Assembly (NCBI GenBank): GCA_015852425.1 | Contig: JAAAIG010000056.1 | Span: forward strand, 35,019-76,850 | DNA from: Gryganskiella cystojenkinii | Taxonomy: Eukaryota > Mortierellomycota > Mortierellomycetes > Mortierellales > Mortierellaceae | Direction of reading: 5' to 3' | DNA length: 41,832 nt | Shown: positions 33,501 through 41,832 of the stretch, in pieces | Layout of the letters: every line of letters starts with the position of its first letter | How positions within the stretch are numbered: the first letter of the stretch is position 1 | The notes under the pieces: generated by a model | The model's database searches: none | Seen by the model: the letters and a program-made list of their open reading frames with translations, nothing else | What the model was told of the DNA's origin: nothing | Translations under genes and position numbers: made by a program

Positions 33501-36500
33501 TTGCATTACATCGATGATCTCGTCCTTGAGTTCCTCGAATTCCTGCCGTTGGTTATGTGTTGCGTCTTTGATCTCGCCCAGTTTGTTCACCAAGACCGAT
33601 GAGACCTGGTTCAACAAGGCCGTCATGGATTGAAGAGACTCTTCTTGTTTAATGGACAGATGATCGAATTCCGGCAGTATAGTGTCCCGTAGCTTTTGCG
33701 TTAAATCTGACGTCGAGGCAGGTCCTGCAGTGGTGTTATTGGTGGTTGTTACAGGATGCTGTTGATGCTCAGGAAAGAGAAAAGAGGATAGCGACTCTGG
33801 AAGTGCCAACGAGAGCGTCGGAGGTCCGTTTCCTGTAGACGACGATTTTGGAGGCTGGACCACAGCTGGTTGAGAGGGGCTGGTGACGCCTTTGGGGATT
33901 GATGCAACCTCAGGTGTGGAAGACCTTGTTCTGATCGCGGATGTAGTTGCACCTTCTGGAGACTTTGAATCTTGTGTCTCGGTCGATTGAGCAGGTGGGT
34001 GCATTGGCTCCATCGCATTGTTACCACCAGAGCCAGAAGCCTTTCGAAGCAACTCTTGACCTTTTTGCTGAATCTGGACCAAATCTTCCCTGTAAAACGT
34101 ATCCGCAGCTCCGGGCAAGGGTTGGTCAGGAAGGCACGGCATAAATGGATAACTCGGTAAATTGAGAAGCCCTCGCAAGGTCTCACAGACCTCGTCGTAG
34201 AAACGACGACCGCTCGCCATATTGTTGAGGTCGGATCGTTCCAGTATCCGTTTCAGGCGCTTTGAGTTCTCCTCAAGAATCAACAACGTTTCCGTGTACT
34301 TGTCGCGTAGTTGGAGAATATACACATTAATCCCTGCTGTTGTGGAAGGTGGGTGTGGTGGCTGGATAGTAGCGCCAATAGACATCCGTCGTTGCTCCTT
34401 GGTCATTGCCGGCGATCCGAGGAGTCTGGGTGAGGTCGGAGAGGATGATGACGATGATTTTGTGGCGGCGATATATTGATCCAGGACTAGCAAGACCCTC
34501 TTAATTTCGGAGCTTCGGGTATCGAGGTTAACCGTCAAACCAAGAACAATCGACTTGATCATCTTTTGAGAGGCACCATTTAGACCGAGTTCACCCATAT
34601 GGACCCTGAGACACTCCATGTGACTCTTAACGACCTCGGTCACTTGATCTGACCCTGTCTCGAGATGAACCTTGGCTCTGTCTGTCAACTCTTGCACTGT
34701 TCTTGCTGTTTTCATTACCCTTTCCAGTAATTGGTCACGAACGGCATAATGTTGGTTTACGGTCACCTTGGCAGCAGCCCTCCAAGCTTCCAGTTGAACC
34801 AAGAGCGATTCGACTCGTTTCCTCTCCAGTTCTTGTTCTCGTTGCGTCAGCTGATTCTCTCGAGAGACCAGATCCTGTTGCACCAGCTGAAGATGTTCCT
34901 CCAGCGTTGCCTTTTCGGTCGAGAGCGCTGTGTGTGCATATTCGAGTGAGTTGTTTCGATGGCGAATCGTGTTTAATTTGGCTTCCAGTTTCAAGAGTGA
35001 GGCCCCGACGACCTTGGCCATCAGCGAGTTCAGGGCATCGATCCATCCTGTTCTCTCAGACATGGTATCGGTTGCAAACCAGGTCTCTTCCTTGCGCGTG
35101 ACCAGCTTGAACTCGAATCGTCCTGCACCTTTCGTATCGAACGCCTTGACTTGCACCTCGTAGCACTCAGACATGTCTATCGTCTTGATTGGGAATAAAT
35201 GCTGCAAAGAGGACGAAGACATGTATCGCTAGTCAGTGATCGTACGCCTGTTGAAATGAAATGAGATCTTGATGCTGAAGTTCATTATGTAGACATACCT
35301 CGTTGTCCTTGAACAGCGTCAACAAGCCTGGGTGAGCATCGCCTCGATACCGTCCGATCGCATAGCACCGTTTCCACGTCTATTAAAAACGAAAAATTCA
35401 ATGGCACAGTTTCAGTTCGTTCGATTCTCACCAACCATACTACAATCAGCTTTTGACAAGATCTGTCCATAGCGATTGATCATACCAGAAGATTGCCCCT
35501 TCTCCATAACCATCCTTCCTTCGCGACCTATGAATCAGAAAAAAAAACACGCCTGTCAGTTTCTCTTTTTTTTTTTTTCTTGTTGGATTCATTCATCGTC
35601 TCTACGGCTTTCACCATTCTCGCGCTCTCGCTGCGATACCTCCTGTATCGTTTTCTTTGTTCGTAAAAACGCCCATTACCTGGAGTTGCATACCAAGGGT
35701 GCCCGCCGAAGCAGGAGAAGCGCTACCTGAAACCTCACCAGACTGAATCATAGCAGGGCTGAACGGTGGTAGGCTGTCTGTGTCGCTATAGGTACTCTCT
35801 CGCCTGGACCGAGTTCCTGTTGGATCGCCAGGACTACTCGTTTCCTGGCTCATGACCAGGGGACCTCTTCTTGGAAACTTCGAGGCATTCGATCCAGGGT
35901 CCTCAGGGGTAATAGAAGACTGACCTCCAAAGCTACTGATCGTATTATTAGCTTGGTTCTGTCGCACGGGCTGGTACTGTTGTTGTGGAGGTGGTAGATG
36001 TGGTGTTGCTGACGTGTGGGCTGTTGCACCTGCGTTCGTGTTGATGTAAGAACTCTTTGCTCCTTGTGCCATAGTGGGTCTTTGAGAAGGTTGCGAACCT
36101 GGTCCAAGAGTATTAAACGAGGAGGACAGGGCAGAAGTGACGGAGGCGGGCCGAAGAGGGGCTGAAGAAGTTGCTGTGGTTGTTGTGGTCGAGTTGGCAG
36201 AGGCAGCTATGTTGCTGGTTGGAGGAGGAACATAGTTCATGATCATGGTAGGCGAGATGGGTCTTGTTAAAGCTGCATGGTACGCTGATGCTTCGTCTGG
36301 TGACATTCCTGTTGGAAGATTCGGTTGATGTTGTTGGTTCAAGTGCTGCTGACTCTTCATTCCGCCCAAGACCGCACTCCCAGTCGAGTAAGCCGTCGAG
36401 GTTGTTGAAGTCCCAGGGGTCGGTTTTGGTTGGACCCAAGAGGAGTAGTTTCGGGCGTTGCCACCGTAGCCATGATTAGACTTTGTGCCATTACCAAGAG

Positions 36501-36966
36501 CTGGGCCAGTGTTAGTACCGTGGCTGTTGTTGTTGCCGTTGTTGTTACCGTCGCTCCATGATGATGATGACGTTGCCGTGGTTGCAAGCGAGGAAGTTGA
36601 GGGTTGGCTAATATGGATATTGCCTCTGGATGCTAAAGCCGTGTTGGGTACACTGAGTGATGTACTGCTGGTGCTGCTGTTCATTTGGTGCGGTCCTGCT
36701 TGCAGATGACTGCTGCTCGAGTTGTTGTTTGTCGGGTCTAGGTTGTATTGTTGCTGTTGTTGTTGGTGTCCAGGTGGTGTCTTTGGCAATGGTCGACCGG
36801 CTGGTACGGCGAGATTCGACGAGGATATAGAGGTGGGAAATTTGGACCCAGGAGGTGGAGACGTCTTTTGGGCCGAAAGCGCGTTTGCAGAGGATTGTCG
36901 ACGGGCGCCATATGCTTGCTGTTGTTGTTGCTGTTGTTGATAGTCGTACGGGTTCGAGGTGTTCAT
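30507..36966 (-). CDS. PH-domain, coiled-coil protein, 2034 residues
   Basis: Four exons: 36966-35680, 35527-35486, 35379-35299 and 35201-30507; 6105 nt, all introns phase 0. Residues 1-429 are low complexity, rich in Gln, Ser, Asn and Pro, with a poly-Gln run near the start. A pleckstrin homology domain spans about 430-540: it starts EGWLWRRGNLL in the 42-nt exon, continues TWKRCYAIGRYRG in the next, and ends with the typical helix around TGWIDALNSLM. A coiled coil follows (about 545-640), then long Ser/Gln-rich and helical stretches, and a terminal coiled coil (last 55 residues). PH domains bind phosphoinositides or protein partners at membranes, so a cortical scaffold or polarity role is plausible but is inference. 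No catalytic domain is seen. I do not recognise a named orthologue. Confidence 0.85.
36916..36939. repeat. CAG/CAA tract encoding poly-Gln
   Basis: A TTG/CTG triplet run on the plus strand gives eight consecutive Gln codons near residue 10 of the PH-domain protein. A second Gln run lies near 36746-36766. Confidence 0.85.
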
Positions 36967-37768
36967 GGCGGAGGGTCGTTTTGATTAGGTCTTGACAAAT
37001 GAGGAATGAGAAATGAATGAGAAGGCTTTAAGGTTCTCAGCAATGACCTTGAAAAAAGGAGTGAAAAGGGCACAGTTGACCAGACCCACCGAAGTCGACT
37101 TCAAAAGGGGGAGCAGGAGGTCACGCTTCGCTTTGTTTGTCTGTCAGCAGGGATTGATAGAGATAGACGGGCAAAAGGGGGGAAGAAGAAGAAAAGGCAG
37201 AAGAAGAATGTGGGTTCGGAGGTAATCAGATGCAGCAATACCACAATTGATTCCGTTTGACTGGGCCATGGGGGAATGCGCGGCTGAAAGAGGTGTCATT
37301 GAATCAAGAGAGTGGTTGCAATCGAAGAATGTGTGGGTGTGTTGGTGTGGATCAGCATGTCGTCAAAAAGGCTTGCAGCACGCAATTCTCTTTTCCTTCT
37401 TACGTTGCATGCTTCGCGTTTCTTTTCTTTGCGTGGTGATGACGGGAAAAGAATCAAGACGTTGAAGGATTGAATGAATGATCGTCTTTCATGTTCACTT
37501 TTTTCGAAACGCGTTCTTCATTGATATGAGAGCCGGATCAGAGAGTAACGCGTGCTGACAACAGCACTCTGCTCCGCGCGTCTGATCAGAAACAAGAAAA
37601 GGCGTGCGCATCATTGCATCATCCCTCTCCTTCCCCTTTCTGCTGTACCTTCTTTGGATCCTATTTTTGACTCCTCTCTTTACTTTACAGTTATAACTTT
37701 CCATCGACCTTTTTGGCCCCCTCTCTCTCTTTTCAACTCTGTCTCGCTCTTTCACTGCCCCAGAAAAA
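36967..37768. other. Divergent promoter region, no gene supported
   Basis: About 800 bp between the PH-domain gene (minus) and the small secreted protein gene (plus). It is purine-rich at 37150-37210 and pyrimidine-rich at 37620-37740, the latter just upstream of the secreted protein start, as is common in fungal promoters. Open frames crossing it show no domain. Confidence 0.5.
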
Positions 37769-38170
37769 ATGTGCGATCGATTAATCATCCTCATCCTTAT
37801 GTTTCTAGCAACCTTCTCTGCAATCTCCAAGGCAGCACCCACATCCCCTGCTCCTCCTCTTCTCCCTCCCCATCCGATTTTGGGACCCCCATTCACTTAT
37901 CCTTCCAATGCCTACGATGCCTGTCGCGTTCGCTGCTTTTTCTCTGCGCTTGATGCCAATGCTCCTGACTACCCAGATATCCCACAACAGAATATCCGTA
38001 CAGGGTACAATGCCTGTGCTTTCAATTGCCCCCGCAACCTTCCCGACCTCGACAAGGGTACTTGTTTATTGGAATGTGTCCACACTGAGATTGACAAATT
38101 TCCTTCTCTTGTTGAGATTGGTGGACCCATTGCTTCCTGTGTCTTCCTTCAATGTCCCATCAAGACATAA
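37769..38170 (+). CDS. Small secreted cysteine-rich protein
   Basis: A single exon of 133 residues. The N-terminus has one charged turn (MCDR) and a hydrophobic core (LIILILMFLATFSAI), followed by a likely signal-peptidase site around SKA-AP, then a Pro-rich segment. The mature part has eight cysteines in four pairs: CRVRC, CAFNC, CLLEC and CVFLQC, that is three C-x3-C and one C-x4-C. This even pairing suggests a disulfide-stapled helical fold. The size and composition resemble fungal secreted effector-like or surface proteins, but no family is recognised and no toxic or effector role can be claimed. The start is the first ATG, preceded by a purine-rich AGAAAAA context. It converges with the V-ATPase gene, with 224 bp between their stops. 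Confidence 0.75.
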   Translation: MCDRLIILILMFLATFSAISKAAPTSPAPPLLPPHPILGPPFTYPSNAYDACRVRCFFSALDANAPDYPDIPQQNIRTGYNACAFNCPRNLPDLDKGTCLLECVHTEIDKFPSLVEIGGPIASCVFLQCPIKT

Positions 38171-38394
38171 GTAACAAACCATACAGCTCCACTGTCCGTC
38201 GATAGTGCGTGCCTCTCTTTTCCGCCTACAATAATGAACAGGTTAAAAAAAAAGCAAGAAATGGACTCAAGAATGATGTTCCTGTTTATTGCATGTCGAA
38301 AGGGATTTGGTTTACAGAAACGGAGGAGGGGGTTTTTTAGTCAGGTGAAGAAGAATGAAGGGTAGCAAAAGAAAATTGTGCGTCTGAGGGTCAA

Positions 38395-39867
38395 TTAAGC
38401 GCATCGTGCGTCCGAGGCTTTCGTGTTCAAGATCAAGGCCACAATGAGTCCATAAAGCGCCAACACCTCAGCGAAAATGAGGACAAGAATCTAATAGGGG
38501 GTTCAAACGGGAATGTTTTTTTTGTCAGCCTAGCTGATTCGCAAAAAAACCGCAAAACTATTAAAAATAAAAGAGGGCATTCGCAACATCTTACCATTCC
38601 TGTGAAAAGTCTGGGCTGCTGAGCCGAGGCGCGGACACCGGCATCTCCAACAATACCGACAGCGAAACCAGCGGCCATACCGGCCAAACCAACACTAAGT
38701 CCAGCACCCAATTGAATGAATCCAGCATAAAGAGACATTTGCTGAGAGACTATACGTTTTGGAAAAAAAATAAAAAAAATGAAATGAGTATGTAGAACTT
38801 GTCAGCATTGATCCGTTCAATTGCACAACGATATGGGTAGAAATGGTCGTTCTCACAGGTCGAAGTGCACTTACATCCGTTTCCGATAAGGACAGAGACG
38901 ACGAGTCCGTAAATACCGATAATACCGGCCATAATAATTGGAACAACACCCTTCATGATCAGATCGGGGCGAAGGACACCCATGGAGGTAAGACCGACAC
39001 CAGACTTGGCAGTACCGTATGCAGCTCCAAAGCCTATAGCGAGGAGTCGTTGAGGGGAAGGAGTAAACAAGTAGTCTGTGAGTATCTCTGCCTCTGTGAT
39101 CTCCATGTTTCGTTCCTGGTTTGGGACAGTTGATTGTTGAACGTCGGTCTGTTGTCGACTTGGGGTTTGGTTTGTTCGATGACGTGTTAGATCTTCCTGA
39201 TCAGGCACAAAGAGCGGACCGGCGATGAGGATCGGGCTGTCTCGGACAGGTATATCTGTATAACGCCTCCTCCGTGTTTCCGTGTTTCCATGTTCCCATG
39301 TTCTTGTCAATCTTGGAGATGACGAAGACAATTCTTGGAGGGTATGCACTGAAGGTTGACCAGGCGGCCTCAGAGCAGACCCTGTTATGTTGTTATTGTC
39401 CCACTGACTTTGAGCTGTTGTTGTCCTTGTTGTTTCCTAGAAGGGCATAAAAAACTTACAGCAGAAGACGATGGCACTCGTGGCACCCATGACTCCAAAG
39501 AAGGGGGAGTACACGGGGCTAAAAAGGGATAACAAGGACACGGGGGATCAAAAGTCGACAGACAAAGAGAATAGGCTTTGTTTAGTTTGTGATGCACACG
39601 AGATAAGTCCATTCCCAGAGGGAATAGGATACAAGAACACGTCCGGAACAACGAGTCCCTGTTGGAATAAATCCTTTTGTGTGATGTCCCAGCCGAAGTC
39701 AAAGTCAAAGAAATGTCAGCATTAAAAGGATTGTGCCCAGGCTGGAGCATTGTCGTTCTCAAAACGCGACGACGACACAGTTGAGAGGGCAAAAGCTATA
39801 GCGCGCTTTTTCTTTTGGTGGAGGGAGAACGGTACCAGTATTCAGTTGCGACAAGAGGAGCAGACAT
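38395..39867 (-). CDS. VMA3: V-type ATPase proteolipid subunit c
   Basis: Five exons: 39867-39836, 39518-39460, 39033-38875, 38749-38595 and 38490-38395; 501 nt, 166 residues, phases consistent. This is the membrane rotor subunit of the vacuolar proton pump. Four hydrophobic helices are evident, with the conserved blocks [55 protein letters not shown] and [18 protein letters not shown]. The proton-carrying glutamate lies in helix 4 ([11 protein letters not shown]). Length matches subunit c in other fungi (about 160 residues). The [12 protein letters not shown] and DAGVR blocks favour c (VMA3) over c' (VMA11). Exon 1 is only 32 nt, giving [10 protein letters not shown] and two bases of a Cys codon, and is joined over a 317-nt intron. 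It is divergent from the dehydrogenase gene. Confidence 0.93.
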
Positions 39868-40003
39868 GGTGGATATATGTGGAATGGATTGGTAAGAGGA
39901 GAGATCCAATGAAGGGAGAATAAATGCAAAGTAAAGAAGAAATGCAACTCAAAGAAGTTGATGTGAATGAATGCCTCAAGAGCCCCCATCGTTCTGAGGG
40001 ATG

Positions 40004-40011
40004 TGACGTCA
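40004..40011. promoter_or_regulatory. CRE/ATF-type palindrome TGACGTCA
   Basis: A perfect 8-bp TGACGTCA sits 137 bp upstream of the V-ATPase c start and 429 bp upstream of the dehydrogenase start. bZIP factors of the ATF/CREB class bind this palindrome in fungi and animals. Function here is inference from the motif and its placement between divergent genes. Confidence 0.45.
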
Positions 40012-40057
40012 CAATGTTCGTGGTTTGAAGAGTCCAGCAGTTAAGGGGCAACAACCA

Positions 40058-40086
40058 ACTTCCGAGTGATCGATCGGGAAATTCTT
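40058..40086. repeat. 29-bp direct repeat, copy 1
   Basis: ACTTCCGAGTGATCGATCGG plus GAAATTCTT. It matches copy 2 (40135-40163) at 26 of 29 positions and contains the palindrome CGATCG within GATCGATC. It lies in the shared upstream region of V-ATPase c and the dehydrogenase. Confidence 0.75.
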
Positions 40087-40134
40087 GCTGCCCTTTTTGT
40101 GTAAAGGCGTCAACGACCAAGGCAGCTACCAAGG

Positions 40135-40163
40135 ACTTCCAAGCGATCGATCGGAAAATTCTT
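40135..40163. repeat. 29-bp direct repeat, copy 2
   Basis: ACTTCCAAGCGATCGATCGG plus AAAATTCTT. This is the second copy of the motif at 40058-40086, with starts 77 bp apart. Possibly a pair of transcription-factor sites or a local tandem duplication. Confidence 0.75.
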
Positions 40164-40439
40164 ACAGTACTGCTATCTTCATGTCAGTTGGAGGGACGCG
40201 TTTCACGCAAGGGCGCAATGAAAAAGATTCTGTGCAGTTCTTCAGTTTGTTCAGCGACTTCACTACTTAAACCGTCTTTTTCTCCATCATTGCACTATCA
40301 GTCTCTTCACCAAATCACTTTACTGTCGCTTCTGATTGCTCACCTCACTTCCCGCTTTCTTTCTCTCGCTCGCTCCACCGTTCTCTTTCATCACACCCTC
40401 AACCAAAAAAAAATACCAGAACAGTTGTTTTTCTCCCAA

Positions 40440-41554
40440 ATGCCACTGTCCAGATACCTCATTGATCCAGCTTTTCTCAAGACCTTTCTTGTTGACAACT
40501 ACTCGTATGACCAGATCCCAGACCTCACCGGGAAAATCGCACTCGTCACCGGCGCCAACGCCGGTCTCGGTTACCAAACCACGGTTGGCTTAGTTGCCCA
40601 TGGAGCCAAGGTCATTATGGCTTGCCGTTCCCAAGAAAAATACGAGGACGCTGTCCTCAAGATTAAGGACGACATCAAGTCCAAATACCCTCGTTCTACT
40701 GCCGCCAAGAATGGACCTTTGGTCGAGTTTTTGGGACTGGATCTGAATGATCTCAAAAAGACACAGGCCTCTGCTCAACAGTTCTTGGATAAAGGTTTGC
40801 CGTTGCATCTCTTGGTTCTCAACTCGGGTATCTCTGGTACACCATGGGCCTTGAGTGCCGATGGCATTGAACAGCACTTTGCGATTAATCATATGGGTCA
40901 TTTCGTCTTTACCCTCGCCCTCCTTAATCGTTTGAAGGAATGTCAGCCTTCCAGGATCGTGGTCGTAAGGTATAAAAACTTGATTTGTTTTAATGGTCCC
41001 TTTTTTACCTTTCACTGTAAAGTCATCGACCCTTTCACCAGACTAACAAACGTTTCGGCTATTCAACAAATGATAGCTCCATCGCCCATGAAATCTCTGT
41101 GCCCGGATTCATCAACTTCGATCTGATCAGTGACAAGTCCCAGACACCCATGGCTCTCTACGGTCAATCCAAGTTTGCCAACATGCTCTTTACAAAGGCA
41201 TTGGCTCGCCGATTGGAGAAGGAGCGTGTTTATGTGAACGCGATCCATCCTGGTTTCGTCAACACAGATATGGCTCAAAATAATATGCCCTCTGCAGATT
41301 CATTTGCATCCTCAGCTTTCAAGGTCGTGGCCAACAGGATCCTATTGACACCGGAGCGAGGTGCATTGACGCAATTGTATGCTGCGACGAGCCCCCAGAT
41401 CGAGAACAATGATTGGCGTGGTCAGTTCTTTATCCCAATTGGCCAAAAAGTCGATCCTAGCCCGTTGACGGAGGACAAGGACCTGCAAGAGAGATTGTGG
41501 GCCTATTCCGAGGATCTGGTTCGCAAGATTTGTCCAACAAAAGTAAATATGTAA
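40440..41554 (+). CDS. Short-chain dehydrogenase/reductase
   Basis: Two exons, 40440-40969 and 41023-41554; 1062 nt, 353 residues, with a 53-nt phase-2 intron. It is a classical SDR, an NAD(P)(H)-dependent oxidoreductase. The dinucleotide-binding motif is TGANAGLG at residues 37-44, preceded by a beta strand GKIALV. An LNSGI block stands in the NNAG position, NHMGHFVFT follows, and the catalytic YGQSK has Tyr223 and Lys227. The tail has NAIHPGFVNTDM, as in retinol-dehydrogenase-like and WWOX-type SDRs. The ATG at 40440 is the likely start: the frame is open further upstream, but that part looks like leader. The donor GTATAA with acceptor TAAAG keeps a Ser just after the VVV strand, which fits the family. 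Substrate is unknown. Confidence 0.87.
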
Positions 41555-41674
41555 CACAGGCACACGAGAACCGCCAGAATTTAAATAGTCGGCGAGAATT
41601 CTGAGGGTTACGCTAGGGTTCATTTTGTTACGACAGTTCGAGGTGATAAATGAAAATTCGAGTGTTGTCATACA

Positions 41675-41688
41675 AATAAATGAATAAA
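41675..41688 (+). terminator. Poly(A) signals after the dehydrogenase gene
   Basis: Two AATAAA hexamers (41675-41680 and 41683-41688) lie about 120 bp after the stop codon. They are followed by an A run and a GCCTCCGGGAGGC hairpin at 41693-41705. The hexamers are the likely cleavage signal. The role of the hairpin is unknown. Confidence 0.5.
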
Positions 41689-41832
41689 AAAAGCCTCCGG
41701 GAGGCAACATCGACTGACAAACATTTCTCCCGTGAGCGCGTTTATTTCCATCGAGAGGCTCATTTCGATTAGGGATTGTTCAATAGGACATGTCGCTGAT
41801 CGTCGTTTGCGTTCTTGTGCTTCTTTTCTGCT

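Noticed and set aside
34703..35163. Plus-strand frames opposite the start of the PH-domain coiled-coil exon
   Set aside because: They lie opposite well-supported coding sequence and show no domain.

Overview
The window reads as nuclear DNA of a filamentous fungus. Genes are broken by short spliceosomal introns (about 50-320 nt, GT-AG with one likely GC-AG), poly(A)-type AATAAA signals follow genes, and the gene set includes the fungal mitochondrial RNA-processing factor PET127 and a V-ATPase proteolipid. A STAND protein with helical N-terminus, NACHT, pentapeptide-like and WD40 parts, together with tandem paralogue arrays, would fit an early-diverging fungus such as Mortierellomycotina. That placement is inference from gene style, not a search result. 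Exon models below were built by hand; each keeps one reading frame through all junctions, and the phases match at every intron.

Layout. (1) 135-645: a solo LTR with TG...CA ends and a 5-bp target duplication. (2) 724-7118, minus: an 11-exon gene for a 1784-residue protein whose C-terminal half holds six consecutive UBR-box-like zinc modules and no evident RING. (3) 8129-18275, plus: a tandem array of FAD-dependent monooxygenases. Four intact copies (473-475 residues; called A-D here) have near-identical exon lengths, and at least three decayed copies lie between or after them. An 11-nt microexon encodes part of the FAD-binding GDxxH motif in A, B and C; in D it is fused to the next exon. (4) 18663-24550, minus: a 1897-residue NACHT/WD40 STAND protein (fungal NLR-like). 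(5) 24630-26401: a gene-poor stretch with an inverted-repeat, MITE-like element, a doubtful small ORF and an upstream ORF. (6) 26402-30362, plus: PET127-like, with two coding minisatellites. (7) A 10-base N gap at 30393-30402. (8) 30507-36966, minus: a 2034-residue PH-domain coiled-coil protein. (9) 37769-38170, plus: a small secreted cysteine-rich protein. (10) 38395-39867, minus: V-ATPase subunit c, divergent from (11) 40440-41554, plus: a short-chain dehydrogenase. The intergenic region between these last two has a TGACGTCA palindrome and a duplicated 29-bp motif.

The genes do not form one pathway. The clearest local process is birth and death of paralogues in the monooxygenase array, next to an NLR-like gene whose own WD40 repeats are unusually uniform. 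The most unusual single protein is the six-UBR-box one.
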